This document shows positions 56,196-64,000 of a stretch of DNA of 64,000 bases, one piece after another (position 1 is the stretch's first letter; each line of letters starts with the position of its first letter). The notes below the pieces were generated by a model. The model saw nothing but the letters and a program-made list of their open reading frames with translations, searched no databases and was not told the DNA's origin. This DNA is from Pseudomonas sp. BSw22131 (GTDB lineage Bacteria > Pseudomonadota > Gammaproteobacteria > Pseudomonadales > Pseudomonadaceae), in the NCBI RefSeq assembly GCF_026810445.1, contig NZ_CP113949.1, positions 3,596,001 to 3,660,000 on the forward strand, in the 5' to 3' direction. Made by a program: the position numbers and the translations under genes.

Positions 56196-57875
56196 TCAGA
56201 TGCGGAACTGTCCGACCAGCATGCCGAGACGCTGGTTAAGGTCCGCCAGTTGCCGCGACGTGTTGGCGCTGTGGCGGGTCTCATCGGCCACGTTTTCCAC
56301 CGCAACCGCAATCTGATGCACGCTGCGATTGATCTCCTCGGCAACGGCAGTTTGCTCTTCGGCGGCGCTGGCAATCTGCGCGTTCATGGCGTTAATCGTG
56401 CCGATCAACTGGCCGATGGTGTCCAGCGACGCCCCGGCTTCGTTGGCCTTGGCCGAAGTGCCATCGCCAGCTTCGCTGGAACGACGCATGGCCTCCACTG
56501 CGCCGTGGGTTCCTTGTTGCAGGCGGGTGATCATGCCCTGGATTTCCTGGGTGCTCTGTTGGGTGCGACTGGCCAGCGCGCGGACTTCGTCGGCGACTAC
56601 CGCAAAACCTCGACCGGCCTCACCTGCGCGCGCTGCTTCAATGGCGGCGTTGAGGGCTAGCAGATTGGTCTGTTCGGCGATGGAGCGGATAACCCCCAGC
56701 ACACCCACGATAGACGTGACGTCGTTTTGCAGGCTGTCCAGCGAGGAACCACTATTGCGAATGTCGCTCACCAGCGCGTGGATCTGCTGGATGCTGCCAT
56801 CAACCACTCGCTTGGCCGCCTGCCCCTCTTGGTCGGTCTGCTGCGCGGCAACAGAGGCGCCTTGAGCGCTCTTGGCGACTTCCTGCGCGGCAGCGGACAT
56901 TTCATTGATGGCCGTGGCGACCTGATCGGTTTCGTGCCGTTGCCGCTCCATTGCCTGTTCAGAGCGTTGAGCCTGGTCAGAAACTTCACTTACCAGGCCG
57001 GTCAGTTGGGTGGTCATTTCAGCAATCTGCCGGACCAATCCATGAATCTTGTCGACGAAACGATTGAAAGACCCCGCCAGATCGCCCAGCTCATCGTTGC
57101 TGGTGACGGCCAGGCGCCGGGTAAGGTCGCCTTCACCCGCGGCGATATCGTCCAGGTTGGCCTTCATGAGGTGCAGCGGCCGGAGGATGCTGGTGGCGGT
57201 CCAGATGCCCAGCACTGCTATCACCAGCAACACCAGCGCGGTGATGCCAACGATGCTGATGAGGATGTCGTGCACACGCTCGTTCACGTTTTTCTCGACC
57301 TCGGCCACCTTCGCGTCGATTCCTTCCAGATTGACAGAAGAGCCAACCACCATGTCCCATTTGGCGAGGTATTCGGAGTAACCCAGCTTGGGTACAAGCG
57401 CTGTAGTACCTGGCAAGGGCGAGGAGTATTCGAGGTAATGCGTGCCCGCTTTCCCCACATCGACCAGCCCCATGTTGACGTAGACGCCATTCGGGTCGCG
57501 GGCGTCCTTGAAGCTTTTGCCGATGCCGTCGGGGCTGCTGCCTTTGAACAGCCTGACCGCTTGGGAGTCGTAGCCAAAAAAGTAGCCGTCTTTGGCGTAG
57601 GACACTTGTGATAGCAGCTTTATCACCTGCGCTCGAGCGTCCATATCACCCGGCGCCGAGGCGTCATAGAACGGCTTGATCGTGCCTATGGCGACCGCGA
57701 CGTAGCTGCGCAGTGTTTCCTTGGCTTCGGCGAGCAGGTGTTGACGCGTGTCGTCGACTTCACGTTTGGCCTGGTCGCGGAGCATATAAACGGTGCTGGC
57801 GCTGATGATTACGGCGAACAGCAAAACCGGCAGGACTGCCAGCGATAACAACTTGGCCTTCAGATTCAGACGCAT
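56196..57875 (-). CDS. Methyl-accepting chemotaxis protein with single Cache sensor
   Basis: A 559-residue chemoreceptor. TM1 about 9-31, a periplasmic single-Cache domain about 35-190 ([20 protein letters not shown] and [17 protein letters not shown]), TM2 about 195-217, HAMP to about 270, then the signalling coiled coil. The CheA/CheW-contact hairpin tip is [32 protein letters not shown]. The order nuo, then this gene, then a Bqs-like system matches P. aeruginosa PA2652 (CtpM, a malate receptor), so sensing of a C4-dicarboxylate or a small organic acid is plausible but inferred. ATG 57875 gives the usual [10 protein letters not shown] start. Confidence 0.92.
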   Translation of the reverse strand: MRLNLKAKLLSLAVLPVLLFAVIISASTVYMLRDQAKREVDDTRQHLLAEAKETLRSYVAVAIGTIKPFYDASAPGDMDARAQVIKLLSQVSYAKDGYFFGYDSQAVRLFKGSSPDGIGKSFKDARDPNGVYVNMGLVDVGKAGTHYLEYSSPLPGTTALVPKLGYSEYLAKWDMVVGSSVNLEGIDAKVAEVEKNVNERVHDILISIVGITALVLLVIAVLGIWTATSILRPLHLMKANLDDIAAGEGDLTRRLAVTSNDELGDLAGSFNRFVDKIHGLVRQIAEMTTQLTGLVSEVSDQAQRSEQAMERQRHETDQVATAINEMSAAAQEVAKSAQGASVAAQQTDQEGQAAKRVVDGSIQQIHALVSDIRNSGSSLDSLQNDVTSIVGVLGVIRSIAEQTNLLALNAAIEAARAGEAGRGFAVVADEVRALASRTQQSTQEIQGMITRLQQGTHGAVEAMRRSSEAGDGTSAKANEAGASLDTIGQLIGTINAMNAQIASAAEEQTAVAEEINRSVHQIAVAVENVADETRHSANTSRQLADLNQRLGMLVGQFRI

Positions 57876-57997
57876 AAGTACCGTGACCTTTTTTATTGTG
57901 TGCTTAACGCCCAAGGGGCGCTTGTAGGGTTAACGGCGAGCACGCGCAAAAGTTGAGGTCGACACTGACGATGGCGGGTTACGGCAGGCGGGAGTAA

Positions 57998-59326
57998 TCA
58001 GGCGTCGGGAATATTACGGTCTGGCAGCTCGATACGAATTTGCAAACCACCCGATGGGCTGTCGGCCAATTGCAGATCTCCGCCCCAGGACGCGACGATG
58101 TCTTTAACGATGCCAAGGCCAAGGCCATGTCCGTCGACCTGCTCGTCAAGCCGATTCCCACGACCCAGCACCTCATTGCGGCGCACTTCAGGGATGCCAG
58201 GGCCATCGTCGTTGATCAACAGCAGGTAACGTTGATCTTGATGCCTGATGTCCAGGCTGACGGTGCTGTCAGCCCATTTACAGGCGTTGTCGAGCAAATT
58301 GCCGAGCAACTCCAGGACGTCCTCCCGATCCCAAGGCAGCGTCAGCCCTGGGGCTACCTCGTTGTGCAATTCAAGGTGTTCACCGTGAATCATCTGCAGC
58401 GTCGAAAACAGGCCAGGCAGCTCGCTATCGCAATCAAAATGGCTGCCCGGCAAAGCGTCGCCCGACAGCCGTGCGCGATTGAGCTCACGCTCCAGACGGT
58501 GCTGGATTTGCTGTAATTGCTCACGCAGCGTTTGTCGCACGGGCTCAGGTACGTCATGACGTCTGCCTTCAGCCACACTGATCAATACCGCCAAAGGCGT
58601 TTTCAAGGCGTGTCCGAGGTTGCCCAATGCGTTGCGCGAGCGCTTGAGGCTGTCTTCGGTGTGGGCCAACAGGTGGTTGATCTGCGCCACCAACGGCTCA
58701 AGTTCAAGCGGCACCTGAGTATCGAGCTGGGAACGCTGGCCCTGTTGCAGTTGCAGCAATTGCTCTCGGGCTTTGTCCAGCGGGCGAAGCGCCCTTCTGA
58801 CCGTCACGCGCTGCAGGATCAGGATCAGCACCAGTGCAGCGAGCCCTAGCCCGAGGCCGATTTGCTGAACGCGCTGAAAGCTGGCTTTCACCGGGCTGTA
58901 ATCCTGAGCAACGGTGATGGATATCTGCTGGCCGAACTTGCGGTAGTCCTTGTGCAGCAACAGCAAGGATTGGGCACTTTTTTCGAGTTTCAGGTTGGCA
59001 TAAAGTCCGTCCTCGTCTGGCTGCGGCAACTCAAGGTCCCACAACGAACGAGAGCGCCAGTGGCCGTCCTCAAAATCGATACGAAAATAATGCCCTGAGT
59101 ACGGGCGCTGATAACCAGGTGACAGGCGATGCTCATCTAACTGCAAGCCATTCGGTCCTTTCACCAGCGCCACAAGAAGCAATTCGCTGTCGTTTCGCAA
59201 ACCGGATTCGAGATAGCGCTGCAGACCCAGCTCAAACAACCACAGGCTGGTCTGTGCAAGCACAAGACCGACAATCAGCAAGACACTGATCAAGCCGAGA
59301 CTGAGTCGCGCCTGGATTGATCTCAA
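57998..59326 (-). CDS. Sensor histidine kinase, BqsS-like
   Basis: A 442-residue inner-membrane kinase. TM1 about 10-30, periplasmic sensor about 31-152, TM2 about 155-172, HAMP-like linker, and a His-kinase core with phosphoacceptor His239 in [14 protein letters not shown]. The ATPase domain has [20 protein letters not shown] and [12 protein letters not shown]. The HALKTPL type H-box is that of PhoQ/BqsS-group kinases. Synteny with P. aeruginosa PA2656-PA2657 suggests BqsS, which senses ferrous iron and affects biofilm decay and cation stress. The RExxE iron motif known for BqsS is not present as such in the sensor region; the nearest is RNDSE at 44-48. Overlaps the regulator gene by four bases. 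Confidence 0.88.
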   Translation of the reverse strand: MRSIQARLSLGLISVLLIVGLVLAQTSLWLFELGLQRYLESGLRNDSELLLVALVKGPNGLQLDEHRLSPGYQRPYSGHYFRIDFEDGHWRSRSLWDLELPQPDEDGLYANLKLEKSAQSLLLLHKDYRKFGQQISITVAQDYSPVKASFQRVQQIGLGLGLAALVLILILQRVTVRRALRPLDKAREQLLQLQQGQRSQLDTQVPLELEPLVAQINHLLAHTEDSLKRSRNALGNLGHALKTPLAVLISVAEGRRHDVPEPVRQTLREQLQQIQHRLERELNRARLSGDALPGSHFDCDSELPGLFSTLQMIHGEHLELHNEVAPGLTLPWDREDVLELLGNLLDNACKWADSTVSLDIRHQDQRYLLLINDDGPGIPEVRRNEVLGRGNRLDEQVDGHGLGLGIVKDIVASWGGDLQLADSPSGGLQIRIELPDRNIPDA

Positions 59327-59991
59327 GCCACTTGCCCGCCAAACAGATAGCCTTGGCCACGCCGGGTTTCGATGACCGTCTTGCCAAGCTTGCGGCGCAA
59401 ATGATTGACGTGCACTTCGATCACATTTGAATCGCGCTCGCTTTCACCGTCATAGAGATGCTCGGAGAGGTGGCTTTTCGAGAGGATCTGCTCTGGGTGC
59501 AGCATGAAGTAACGAAGCAGCCGAAACTCGGCCGACGTCAATTGGATCGCCAGACCATCGCGGCTAACCGTTTGGCGACCTTCGTCCAAATGCAAGCCTG
59601 CTGCCTGGAGCGTGGGGTGGTTGGCGAGACCGCGAGCGCGGCGCAGCAACGCCTGAATGCGCAACTGGAGCTCTTCGGGATGAAAAGGTTTGGTGAGGTA
59701 ATCGTCGGCGCCAACTTTAAGACCTTCGATTCTTTCAGCCCAGGACCCGCGCGCGGTCAGCACCAGCACGGGCGTCGACAGCCCTCCGGCGCGCCATTGC
59801 TTCAACACCTCAAGCCCTGGCAGGCCTGGCAAGCCCAAGTCGAGTACGATCAGATCGTAGGGTTCGCTTGCGCCTTGGTAAACCGCATCCCGCCCATCGG
59901 CTAACCAGTCCACCGCATAACCCTGGCGTCCGAGTGCGCTGATCAACTCGTCGGCAAGCGGGACATGATCTTCCACCAGTAACAAGCGCAT
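59323..59991 (-). CDS. OmpR-family response regulator, BqsR-like
   Basis: A 222-residue DNA-binding regulator. The receiver domain (1-120) has phosphoacceptor Asp51 in [13 protein letters not shown] and Lys101 in [10 protein letters not shown]; the winged helix (about 128-220) ends [23 protein letters not shown]. PmrA/BqsR/QseB type by sequence shape. It is flanked by two PepSY genes upstream and its kinase downstream, all overlapping by one to four bases, so the four genes form one transcription unit. A TTAAG-type direct repeat upstream of the operon suggests autoregulation. Confidence 0.92.
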   Translation of the reverse strand: MRLLLVEDHVPLADELISALGRQGYAVDWLADGRDAVYQGASEPYDLIVLDLGLPGLPGLEVLKQWRAGGLSTPVLVLTARGSWAERIEGLKVGADDYLTKPFHPEELQLRIQALLRRARGLANHPTLQAAGLHLDEGRQTVSRDGLAIQLTSAEFRLLRYFMLHPEQILSKSHLSEHLYDGESERDSNVIEVHVNHLRRKLGKTVIETRRGQGYLFGGQVA

Positions 59992-60305
59992 CAGTCATCT
60001 TCCTTGTCATTGAGCAAACGTGTGTCACGCGCATCGAACTTCAGTTCGCGGACCACGCCTTCGGCCGTTAGCAGTTCGATCTCATAGATCAGCACGTCAT
60101 GCTTTTCCTCAAGCTCGGCCTCTAGCAATTTGGATCCGGGATAGCGTCCCAATGCCTGCCCGATAAATTGCTCAAGGGGCAGAATAATGCCCCGTTGACG
60201 CAGGGCAAGCGCCTCATCCTGATTAAGATCCCGGGCGTTACTCAGCGCTGAAATTGATAGCGCGATCAGCCCGAGATACTGGTAGGGACGCTTATTTGCC
60301 CTCAT
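59991..60305 (-). CDS. PepSY-domain periplasmic protein (second of pair)
   Basis: A 104-residue exported protein: signal peptide about 1-24 and one PepSY-like domain with [23 protein letters not shown] and [26 protein letters not shown]. PepSY domains are thought to inhibit proteases or modulate sensor partners in the periplasm. Its start overlaps the previous PepSY stop (TAATG) and its stop overlaps the regulator start (TGATG). It shares the arrangement but only moderate sequence with its upstream neighbour, indicating an old duplication. Confidence 0.85.
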   Translation of the reverse strand: MRANKRPYQYLGLIALSISALSNARDLNQDEALALRQRGIILPLEQFIGQALGRYPGSKLLEAELEEKHDVLIYEIELLTAEGVVRELKFDARDTRLLNDKEDD

Positions 60306-60613
60306 TACGTGTCCTGATGATCCTTGAGTACCTGGCCAGATACGGCGTCCACTTCGATATCCCACTCAACGCCTTTGGCATCACGCAGTTCGACCTGATA
60401 AACGTATTTGCCGTATTGCTCTTCCAGCTCGGTGTCGGTGATTGTCGCATTGGCATGCTTGGCGAGCGCAGCGGCGTTGAGTTTTTCGAAGGATTGAATA
60501 GTACCCGCATCACGCAGTCTCAGAGCTTCATCCGGTCCTAGATCCTTGGCCTGAACACCACCAGCCGAGAGGGCAATAGCGGATGCAGTGAAAAAAGCGG
60601 TCAGGGTTTTCAT
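60305..60613 (-). CDS. PepSY-domain periplasmic protein (first of pair)
   Basis: A 102-residue protein with a clear signal peptide (about 1-22, ending GGVQA) and one PepSY domain: AKDLGPDEALRLRDAGTIQ ... YVYQVELRDAKGVEWDIEVDAVSGQVL, the standard strand pattern with the conserved VD..TG..L. ATG 60613 is preceded by GGAG seven bases away; the open frame upstream to 60661 is not protein-like. First gene of the PepSY-PepSY-regulator-kinase operon. A role in tuning the sensor kinase or in cation binding is inferred from position. Confidence 0.88.
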   Translation of the reverse strand: MKTLTAFFTASAIALSAGGVQAKDLGPDEALRLRDAGTIQSFEKLNAAALAKHANATITDTELEEQYGKYVYQVELRDAKGVEWDIEVDAVSGQVLKDHQDT

Positions 60614-60666
60614 GGTGTATCTCCGTTGGTTTTCAGTGTTTACGGGACCCACCTTAACCATCCCAA

Positions 60667-60682
60667 CTTAATTCAAACTGAA
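60667..60682 (-). promoter_or_regulatory. Direct-repeat operator of BqsR/PmrA type
   Basis: On the minus strand TTCAG (60682-60678), six bases, TTAAG (60671-60667): nine of ten positions match the TTAAG-N6-TTAAG repeat described for BqsR and close to the PmrA box. A third TTAAG lies further downstream at 60657-60653. The site is 54 bp upstream of the first PepSY start codon. Confidence 0.5.
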
Positions 60683-60782
60683 TTTTCTGGCTACATGCCA
60701 TCACCAGATTCATGTCACGCAATCGAGTTTGCGCACAGGCTGCACTCGCTATAATTCGCCACTGTTCGAAAACGGAGCGTTC

Positions 60783-61865
60783 ATGAGCGCCATTCACATC
60801 AAATCATCAGCACTGACGATCAGGGCCGGCAAGCGTGCCATGGTTCGAGTGCGCGAGCGTGGTTTATCACCCGCCGACGTGGGTATCGTTCCGGGTGCTG
60901 CAGGCGGCCCCAAGGCATTGGGCATTCAGGGGCTTGATCTGGCATTGTTTGGCGATTGGCTGCTAAGGGCGCCTCGCGAACGATCGCTGATTGGCGCATC
61001 AATTGGATCTTGGCGTTTGGCGAGCGCGTGCCTGCCCGATCCAGTGCAGGGGATCATACGACTGGGTGAGCTCTACAATGCGCAAAGCTTCGCCAAGGGC
61101 GTGACTATGGCGCAGGTGACCGCCAGTTGCGTGAGGATGCTTGATAATCTGATGCAAGGGCACGATGCAAGCGTGCTGGAGGCCCCGTATTACCGCTTGA
61201 ACATCCTGATCGTGAAAAGCTACGGGCTGTTGGCACGCGACCATAGGGGCAGCCTTAGCGTGGGGTTGTCGTCAGTCATCGCGGATAACCTGGTGGGACG
61301 TCAGCGCTTGTCGCGGCACTTTGAACGCTTGATCATGCATGACGCGCGTCTATCCCCACCGCTCGACCCGCTTGAAGACTTCCCTTCTCGCTGCCTGCCT
61401 TTGGCTACATCCAACCTGCGACAGGCACTTCTCGCTTCAGGCTCTATCCCAATGGTGATGCAAGGGGTGATTGACATCCCCGGTGCAGGACCAGGCACAT
61501 TTCGTGATGGTGGATTGCTTGATTACCATCTGGACCTGCCCTACCGAGGCGACGATATCGTCCTGTATCCGCATTTCACGGACAAGATCATTCCGGGATG
61601 GTTTGACAAGGCGCTGCCTTGGCGGCGCGGCAATGTTGATCGGCTTCAGGATGTGATTCTGCTTTCACCTTCCAGGGAGTATCTGGAAACGTTGCCACTG
61701 GGAAAGCTGCCTGACAGGAGCGATTTCAAGCGTTTTCTAGGCAAGGACAAAGAGCGCCAGGCCTACTGGCGCAAAGCGATGGCTGAGAGCAAACGCTTGG
61801 GAGATGAGTTTCTGGAGTTGGCTGAATCAAGCCGCCTTGGCGCCCGTTTGTTGCCGCTGATCTAA
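60783..61865 (+). CDS. Patatin-like phospholipase
   Basis: A 360-residue protein with the patatin Ser-Asp dyad. The oxyanion segment PGAAGGPKALG is at about 37-47, the nucleophile elbow GASIG is at 71-75 (Ser73), and the catalytic Asp242 is in FRDGGLLDYH. No signal peptide is seen, so it is probably cytosolic or delivered by another route. The patatin family hydrolyses phospholipids or acyl chains. ATG 60783 matches the normal start; the frame is open upstream to 60729 without a ribosome site. It is divergent from the Bqs-like operon across a 169-bp control region. Confidence 0.82.
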   Translation: MSAIHIKSSALTIRAGKRAMVRVRERGLSPADVGIVPGAAGGPKALGIQGLDLALFGDWLLRAPRERSLIGASIGSWRLASACLPDPVQGIIRLGELYNAQSFAKGVTMAQVTASCVRMLDNLMQGHDASVLEAPYYRLNILIVKSYGLLARDHRGSLSVGLSSVIADNLVGRQRLSRHFERLIMHDARLSPPLDPLEDFPSRCLPLATSNLRQALLASGSIPMVMQGVIDIPGAGPGTFRDGGLLDYHLDLPYRGDDIVLYPHFTDKIIPGWFDKALPWRRGNVDRLQDVILLSPSREYLETLPLGKLPDRSDFKRFLGKDKERQAYWRKAMAESKRLGDEFLELAESSRLGARLLPLI

Positions 61866-61876
61866 CCGTTCGGTCA

Positions 61877-61901
61877 GGTCTGATCGCCCTACGGTCAGAC
61901 C
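61877..61901 (+). other. Hairpin after the patatin gene
   Basis: GGTCTGA (61877-61883) and TCAGACC (61895-61901) form a perfect 7-bp stem with an 11-base loop. No U-run follows. A weak extended -10 (TGGTAAACT, 61907-61915) just behind it may serve queD. Confidence 0.4.
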
Positions 61902-61969
61902 AATGCTGGTAAACTCGCCGTCTGCATTTATCGCCTCGGCGATCGCCAATTTTCAGGGCCAAAAACACT

Positions 61970-62326
61970 GTGGAAATATTCAAAGAGTTTACTTTCGAAT
62001 CTGCTCATCGCCTCCCTCATGTACCCGAGGGGCACAAGTGCGGGCGCTTGCACGGACACTCGTTTCGCATCGCCATTTATCTTGCCGGCGAACCGGATCC
62101 TCATACTGGTTGGATCCGTGACTTTTCCGAAATCAAGACGATTTTCAAGCCGCTATATGAGCGGCTCGACCATAACTATCTGAACGATATTCCGGGGCTT
62201 GAAAACCCAACCAGCGAAGTTCTGGTGAAATGGATATGGAATGAGCTAAAGCCACTGCTGCCTGAGCTTTCGGCGATAAGGATTCACGAGACATGCACGA
62301 GTGGGTGCGTTTATCGCGGCGACTGA
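61970..62326 (+). CDS. queD: 6-carboxy-5,6,7,8-tetrahydropterin synthase QueD
   Basis: A 118-residue enzyme of the 6-pyruvoyl-tetrahydropterin synthase family that makes the second intermediate of queuosine and 7-deazaguanine synthesis. Zinc ligands His13, His28 and His30 (in AHRLP and LHGHSF) and catalytic Cys24 (HKCGR) are present, as are LDHNYLND and IHETCTSGC. The start is GTG 61970, giving [13 protein letters not shown]; no ATG is nearby. The 104-bp upstream region contains no preQ1 riboswitch that I can recognise. Confidence 0.93.
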   Translation: MEIFKEFTFESAHRLPHVPEGHKCGRLHGHSFRIAIYLAGEPDPHTGWIRDFSEIKTIFKPLYERLDHNYLNDIPGLENPTSEVLVKWIWNELKPLLPELSAIRIHETCTSGCVYRGD

Positions 62327-62401
62327 TGTTGGCTGGCGTGGCCCTGCGTCACAGCATTAACGCCACTCGTTCGAAAGTGGATGCCTGCTTATCGTGACAA
62401 T

Positions 62402-62573
62402 CAGGCGCTATCTTTGCCTGCTTTTGTTCCGATGAAACTTGCGTCCACAACCCGGCCGATCAGCAAGTGCCGGTCAACATCGAGGTTCCTTTCGCGCAGC
62501 AAAAACTGACTGCTAAGTGGCCATCCTCAGATCCTGACAGTGTGCTCGTTTTGTCCGTGAACTTGCCAAGTGA
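62402..62573 (+). pseudogene. IS66 tnpA remnant
   Basis: The frame at 62402 encodes LPAFVPMKLAS. The next frame (from about 62467) gives PVNIEVPFAQQKLTAKWPS, and a third (62541-62573) gives CARFVRELAK then TGA. These follow each other as the C-terminal part of IS66 TnpA, so two frameshifts are needed. The final TGA overlaps the tnpB GTG, the arrangement of an intact IS66. Confidence 0.8.
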
Positions 62574-62836
62574 TCCGCATCGATGCCATCTGGCTCGCCA
62601 CCGAGACCATGGGTATCCACGCAGGTACCGAGACCGCGTGGGCCAGAGTGATTGCAGTATTCGGTGCGGCGAAGCCTCACTGCGGTTGTCTCTGTACCAA
62701 TCGGCGGGCTAACCTAATGAAAGTCCTGGTTAATCAGGGGATTGGTGCCTCGCTGGCTGAACGGCGGTTGAACCAAGGCAACTTGCTCGACGACGTGCTT
62801 AACACGGATCTTGAGGCCATCGACGCCGAGTTGTAG
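62570..62836 (+). pseudogene. IS66 tnpB fragment fused to tnpC codons
   Basis: GTG 62570 begins the characteristic MIRIDAIWLAT of IS66 TnpB, continuing to RRLNQGN (62782), about 71 of the usual 115-120 codons. The frame then runs into LLDDVLNTDLEAIDAEL, which belongs to the early part of TnpC, and stops at TAG 62834-62836, where the tnpC frame should continue with Q-A-L-L. This is a deletion junction plus a nonsense change. Confidence 0.85.
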
Positions 62837-63357
62837 GCCCTCCTAACAGCTTTCGCTCCAGAAAAGAAACGCCAGCAACCCAAGCGCGCGGCTACAACCG
62901 CAGTTGATGTCGGCGAAGTTCGCTGACCGCTTGCCGCTGTATCGGCAGGAGAAAATCTTCGGGCGCCGCGGTTTAGCGATTCCTCGCTCAACGCTGTCCC
63001 AATGGGTCGGATAGACCTGTATACAGCTTCTGCCGCTGGTCGATGCCTTTCGAAAGGCCGTACTGGCGCAGCAAGTTGTGCACGCCGATGAGACGCCGTT
63101 GTAGATCCTTGAGCCCGGAGAGAAGAAAACGCACCGCGCTTATGTCTGGGCTTACTGCACCACGCCGTTTTCGGCGCTCAAGGCCGTGGTGTATGACTTC
63201 AGTCCGAGTCGCGGCGGCAATCATGAGTTTGATCCAGTCTGCGCGGCGGAATGGTCATGATCCATACACGTATTTTAAGGATGTTCTCACGCACCTGCCG
63301 AGGCAGCGGGCGAATGAGATTACCGACCTACTGCCGCACAGGTGGATGCCAATCTAA
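62837..63357 (+). pseudogene. IS66 tnpC (transposase) remnant
   Basis: Beyond the TAG the frame keeps LLTAFAPEKKRQQPKRA. A different frame from 62904 gives KFADRLPLYRQEKIFGRRGL, STLSQWVG, then VHADETPL with the first catalytic Asp of the DDE domain, and THRAYVWAYCTTPFSALKAVVYDFSPSR to about 63218, interrupted by stops. A third frame ends SARRNGHDPYTYFKDVLTHLP and LLPHRWMPI (stop 63357), the usual TnpC C-terminus. At least two large deletions separate these pieces. Confidence 0.85.
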
Positions 63358-63395
63358 AGGTGCAACCTCTGACGAGGCACCGTATCAAGAACTGC

Positions 63396-63878
63396 CTAGT
63401 CGCCCAAATTAACGGCATTGCCGTTAGCCCGGACATAATAATTATCAAATTCACCGCTTTCGACGAACACGAATCCATGGCGAGTGTAAAAACGATTTGA
63501 AGCGCTTTCCTTAAGAGCACCAACCTTAATCGGACGCCCGATCTCATCAGCCTCTCTGAAAATCTGAGTAAGAACTTGAGAGCCTATTCCAGCTCCCTGA
63601 GCACTGGGTATGACATACAAGTGATCAAGCAGAAGCTCGTTCTGATGGTCTCTGATAACGACAAATCCGACCAGATAACCTGATACCTCTATACGGCGTG
63701 TGCTGGTAGCCTCGAAAGTACCAAGAAATCGTTCGCGTGCACGATTTGGATTAAATCGTCCAAGCCGTTCAAGGCTCTCGCGCATGGCCTCAATCCTGAT
63801 GGCTACCAGATCTTCCAGGTCGTTATTGGAAGCTGCGCATAAAACGACAGCGGAGTTTTGATCAGCGTAGGCTGGCAT
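63396..63878 (-). CDS. GNAT-family N-acetyltransferase
   Basis: A 160-residue GNAT domain. Motif A is DHLYVIPSAQGAGIGSQVLTQI with the Q-x-x-G-x-G acetyl-CoA loop (QGAGIG), and motif B is GALKESASNRFYTRHGFVFVESGEFDNYYV. The N-terminal AIRIEAMRESLERLGRFNPNRARERFL helix is common in small-molecule or antibiotic-type acetyltransferases. ATG 63878 is chosen at the domain edge; the frame is open to 63950 with other starts (63890, 63896, TTG 63950) and no ribosome site decides. Neighbouring IS66 debris suggests a flexible region. Substrate unknown. Confidence 0.75.
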   Translation of the reverse strand: MPAYADQNSAVVLCAASNNDLEDLVAIRIEAMRESLERLGRFNPNRARERFLGTFEATSTRRIEVSGYLVGFVVIRDHQNELLLDHLYVIPSAQGAGIGSQVLTQIFREADEIGRPIKVGALKESASNRFYTRHGFVFVESGEFDNYYVRANGNAVNLGD

Positions 63879-64000
63879 AACAAGCACCATAAACATGGCC
63901 GGTGAGTCATTACAGAGAACACCATCTGCAAAACTACTGCCTCGGTTCAATGGAGGCGATGGCTCTATCAGCTTTAGGGGATGTGTTGGTCAGAAGCTTA

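Larger units (their letters stand above)
62402..63357 (+). mobile_element. Decayed IS66-family insertion sequence
   Basis: Fragments of all three IS66 genes occur in the right order: the tnpA 3' part (62402-62573), the tnpB 5' two-thirds (62570-62782) and scattered pieces of tnpC (62783-63357). tnpA has two frame breaks, tnpB is cut off and joined to tnpC codons, and tnpC has a stop, a large internal loss and frame changes. Terminal inverted repeats were not identified. The element cannot move by itself. It separates queD from the GNAT gene. Confidence 0.85.

Noticed and set aside
61866..61969. preQ1 riboswitch before queD
   Set aside because: The C-rich loop and A-rich tail pattern of preQ1 aptamers is not seen; only a simple 7-bp hairpin is present.

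Overview
The window is chromosomal DNA from a fluorescent-group Pseudomonas (P. fluorescens/P. syringae side of the genus). The evidence is gene content and order: cysG-serS-crcB-rarA-lolA-ftsK, aat-bpt-infA, clpA-clpS/cspD, monomeric idh, nudix-mnmA-hflD-purB, aceA and a fused-nuoCD nuo operon follow each other much as I recall from Pseudomonas genomes. Four REP/REPIN-type inverted repeats and a diverged copy of a common Pseudomonas intergenic repeat support this. Species cannot be fixed by eye. Almost everything is core genome. The accessory-looking parts are the left edge (1-10 kb) and the right edge (62.3-64 kb).

Left part (1-14.7 kb): the 3' end of a GH3 beta-glucosidase with a PA14 insert; a MATE exporter followed by a TetR regulator; a hemerythrin-like protein with a TTG start; a tightly packed three-gene signalling unit (soluble PAS histidine kinase, lone receiver, and receiver-PAS-GGDEF-EAL protein); a small excalibur-domain protein lying between two terminators that share 16 identical bases; tRNA-Ser(UGA); yccA; the overlapping tusD-tusC-tusB-tusE-ybiB operon for tRNA thiolation; and a glutathionyl-hydroquinone reductase.

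Middle (14.7-39.3 kb): siroheme synthase, seryl-tRNA synthetase, fluoride channel, RarA, LolA and FtsK on the minus strand. Then come the N-degron genes: aat and bpt attach destabilising residues, and clpS and clpA recognise and unfold the products. infA, cspD, monomeric NADP-isocitrate dehydrogenase, a Nudix hydrolase, mnmA (which takes its sulfur from the Tus relay encoded about 19 kb upstream), hflD, purB, a JmjC ribosomal oxygenase, a GNAT protein, an orphan secretin-domain protein and isocitrate lyase follow. Isocitrate dehydrogenase and isocitrate lyase are the two enzymes of the TCA/glyoxylate branch point.

Right part (39.7-64 kb): the complete respiratory complex I operon nuoA-B-CD-E-F-G-H-I-J-K-L-M-N with a terminator, preceded by a 25-bp Fur-like palindrome; an AI-2E-family membrane protein; a single-Cache chemoreceptor in the syntenic position of P. 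aeruginosa CtpM; a four-gene PepSY-PepSY-response regulator-sensor kinase operon resembling BqsRS, with a TTAAG-N6-TTAAG-like direct repeat upstream; a patatin-like phospholipase; queD; a heavily decayed IS66 element; and a GNAT acetyltransferase.

No CRISPR array, prophage, toxin-antitoxin pair or obviously new defence system was seen. The items most worth a second look are the kinase/c-di-GMP unit with its NGDEF motif, the Bqs-like operon and operator, the Fur-like palindrome ahead of nuo, the repeat-flanked excalibur gene beside tRNA-Ser, the missing dimeric icd, and the orphan secretin-domain protein.
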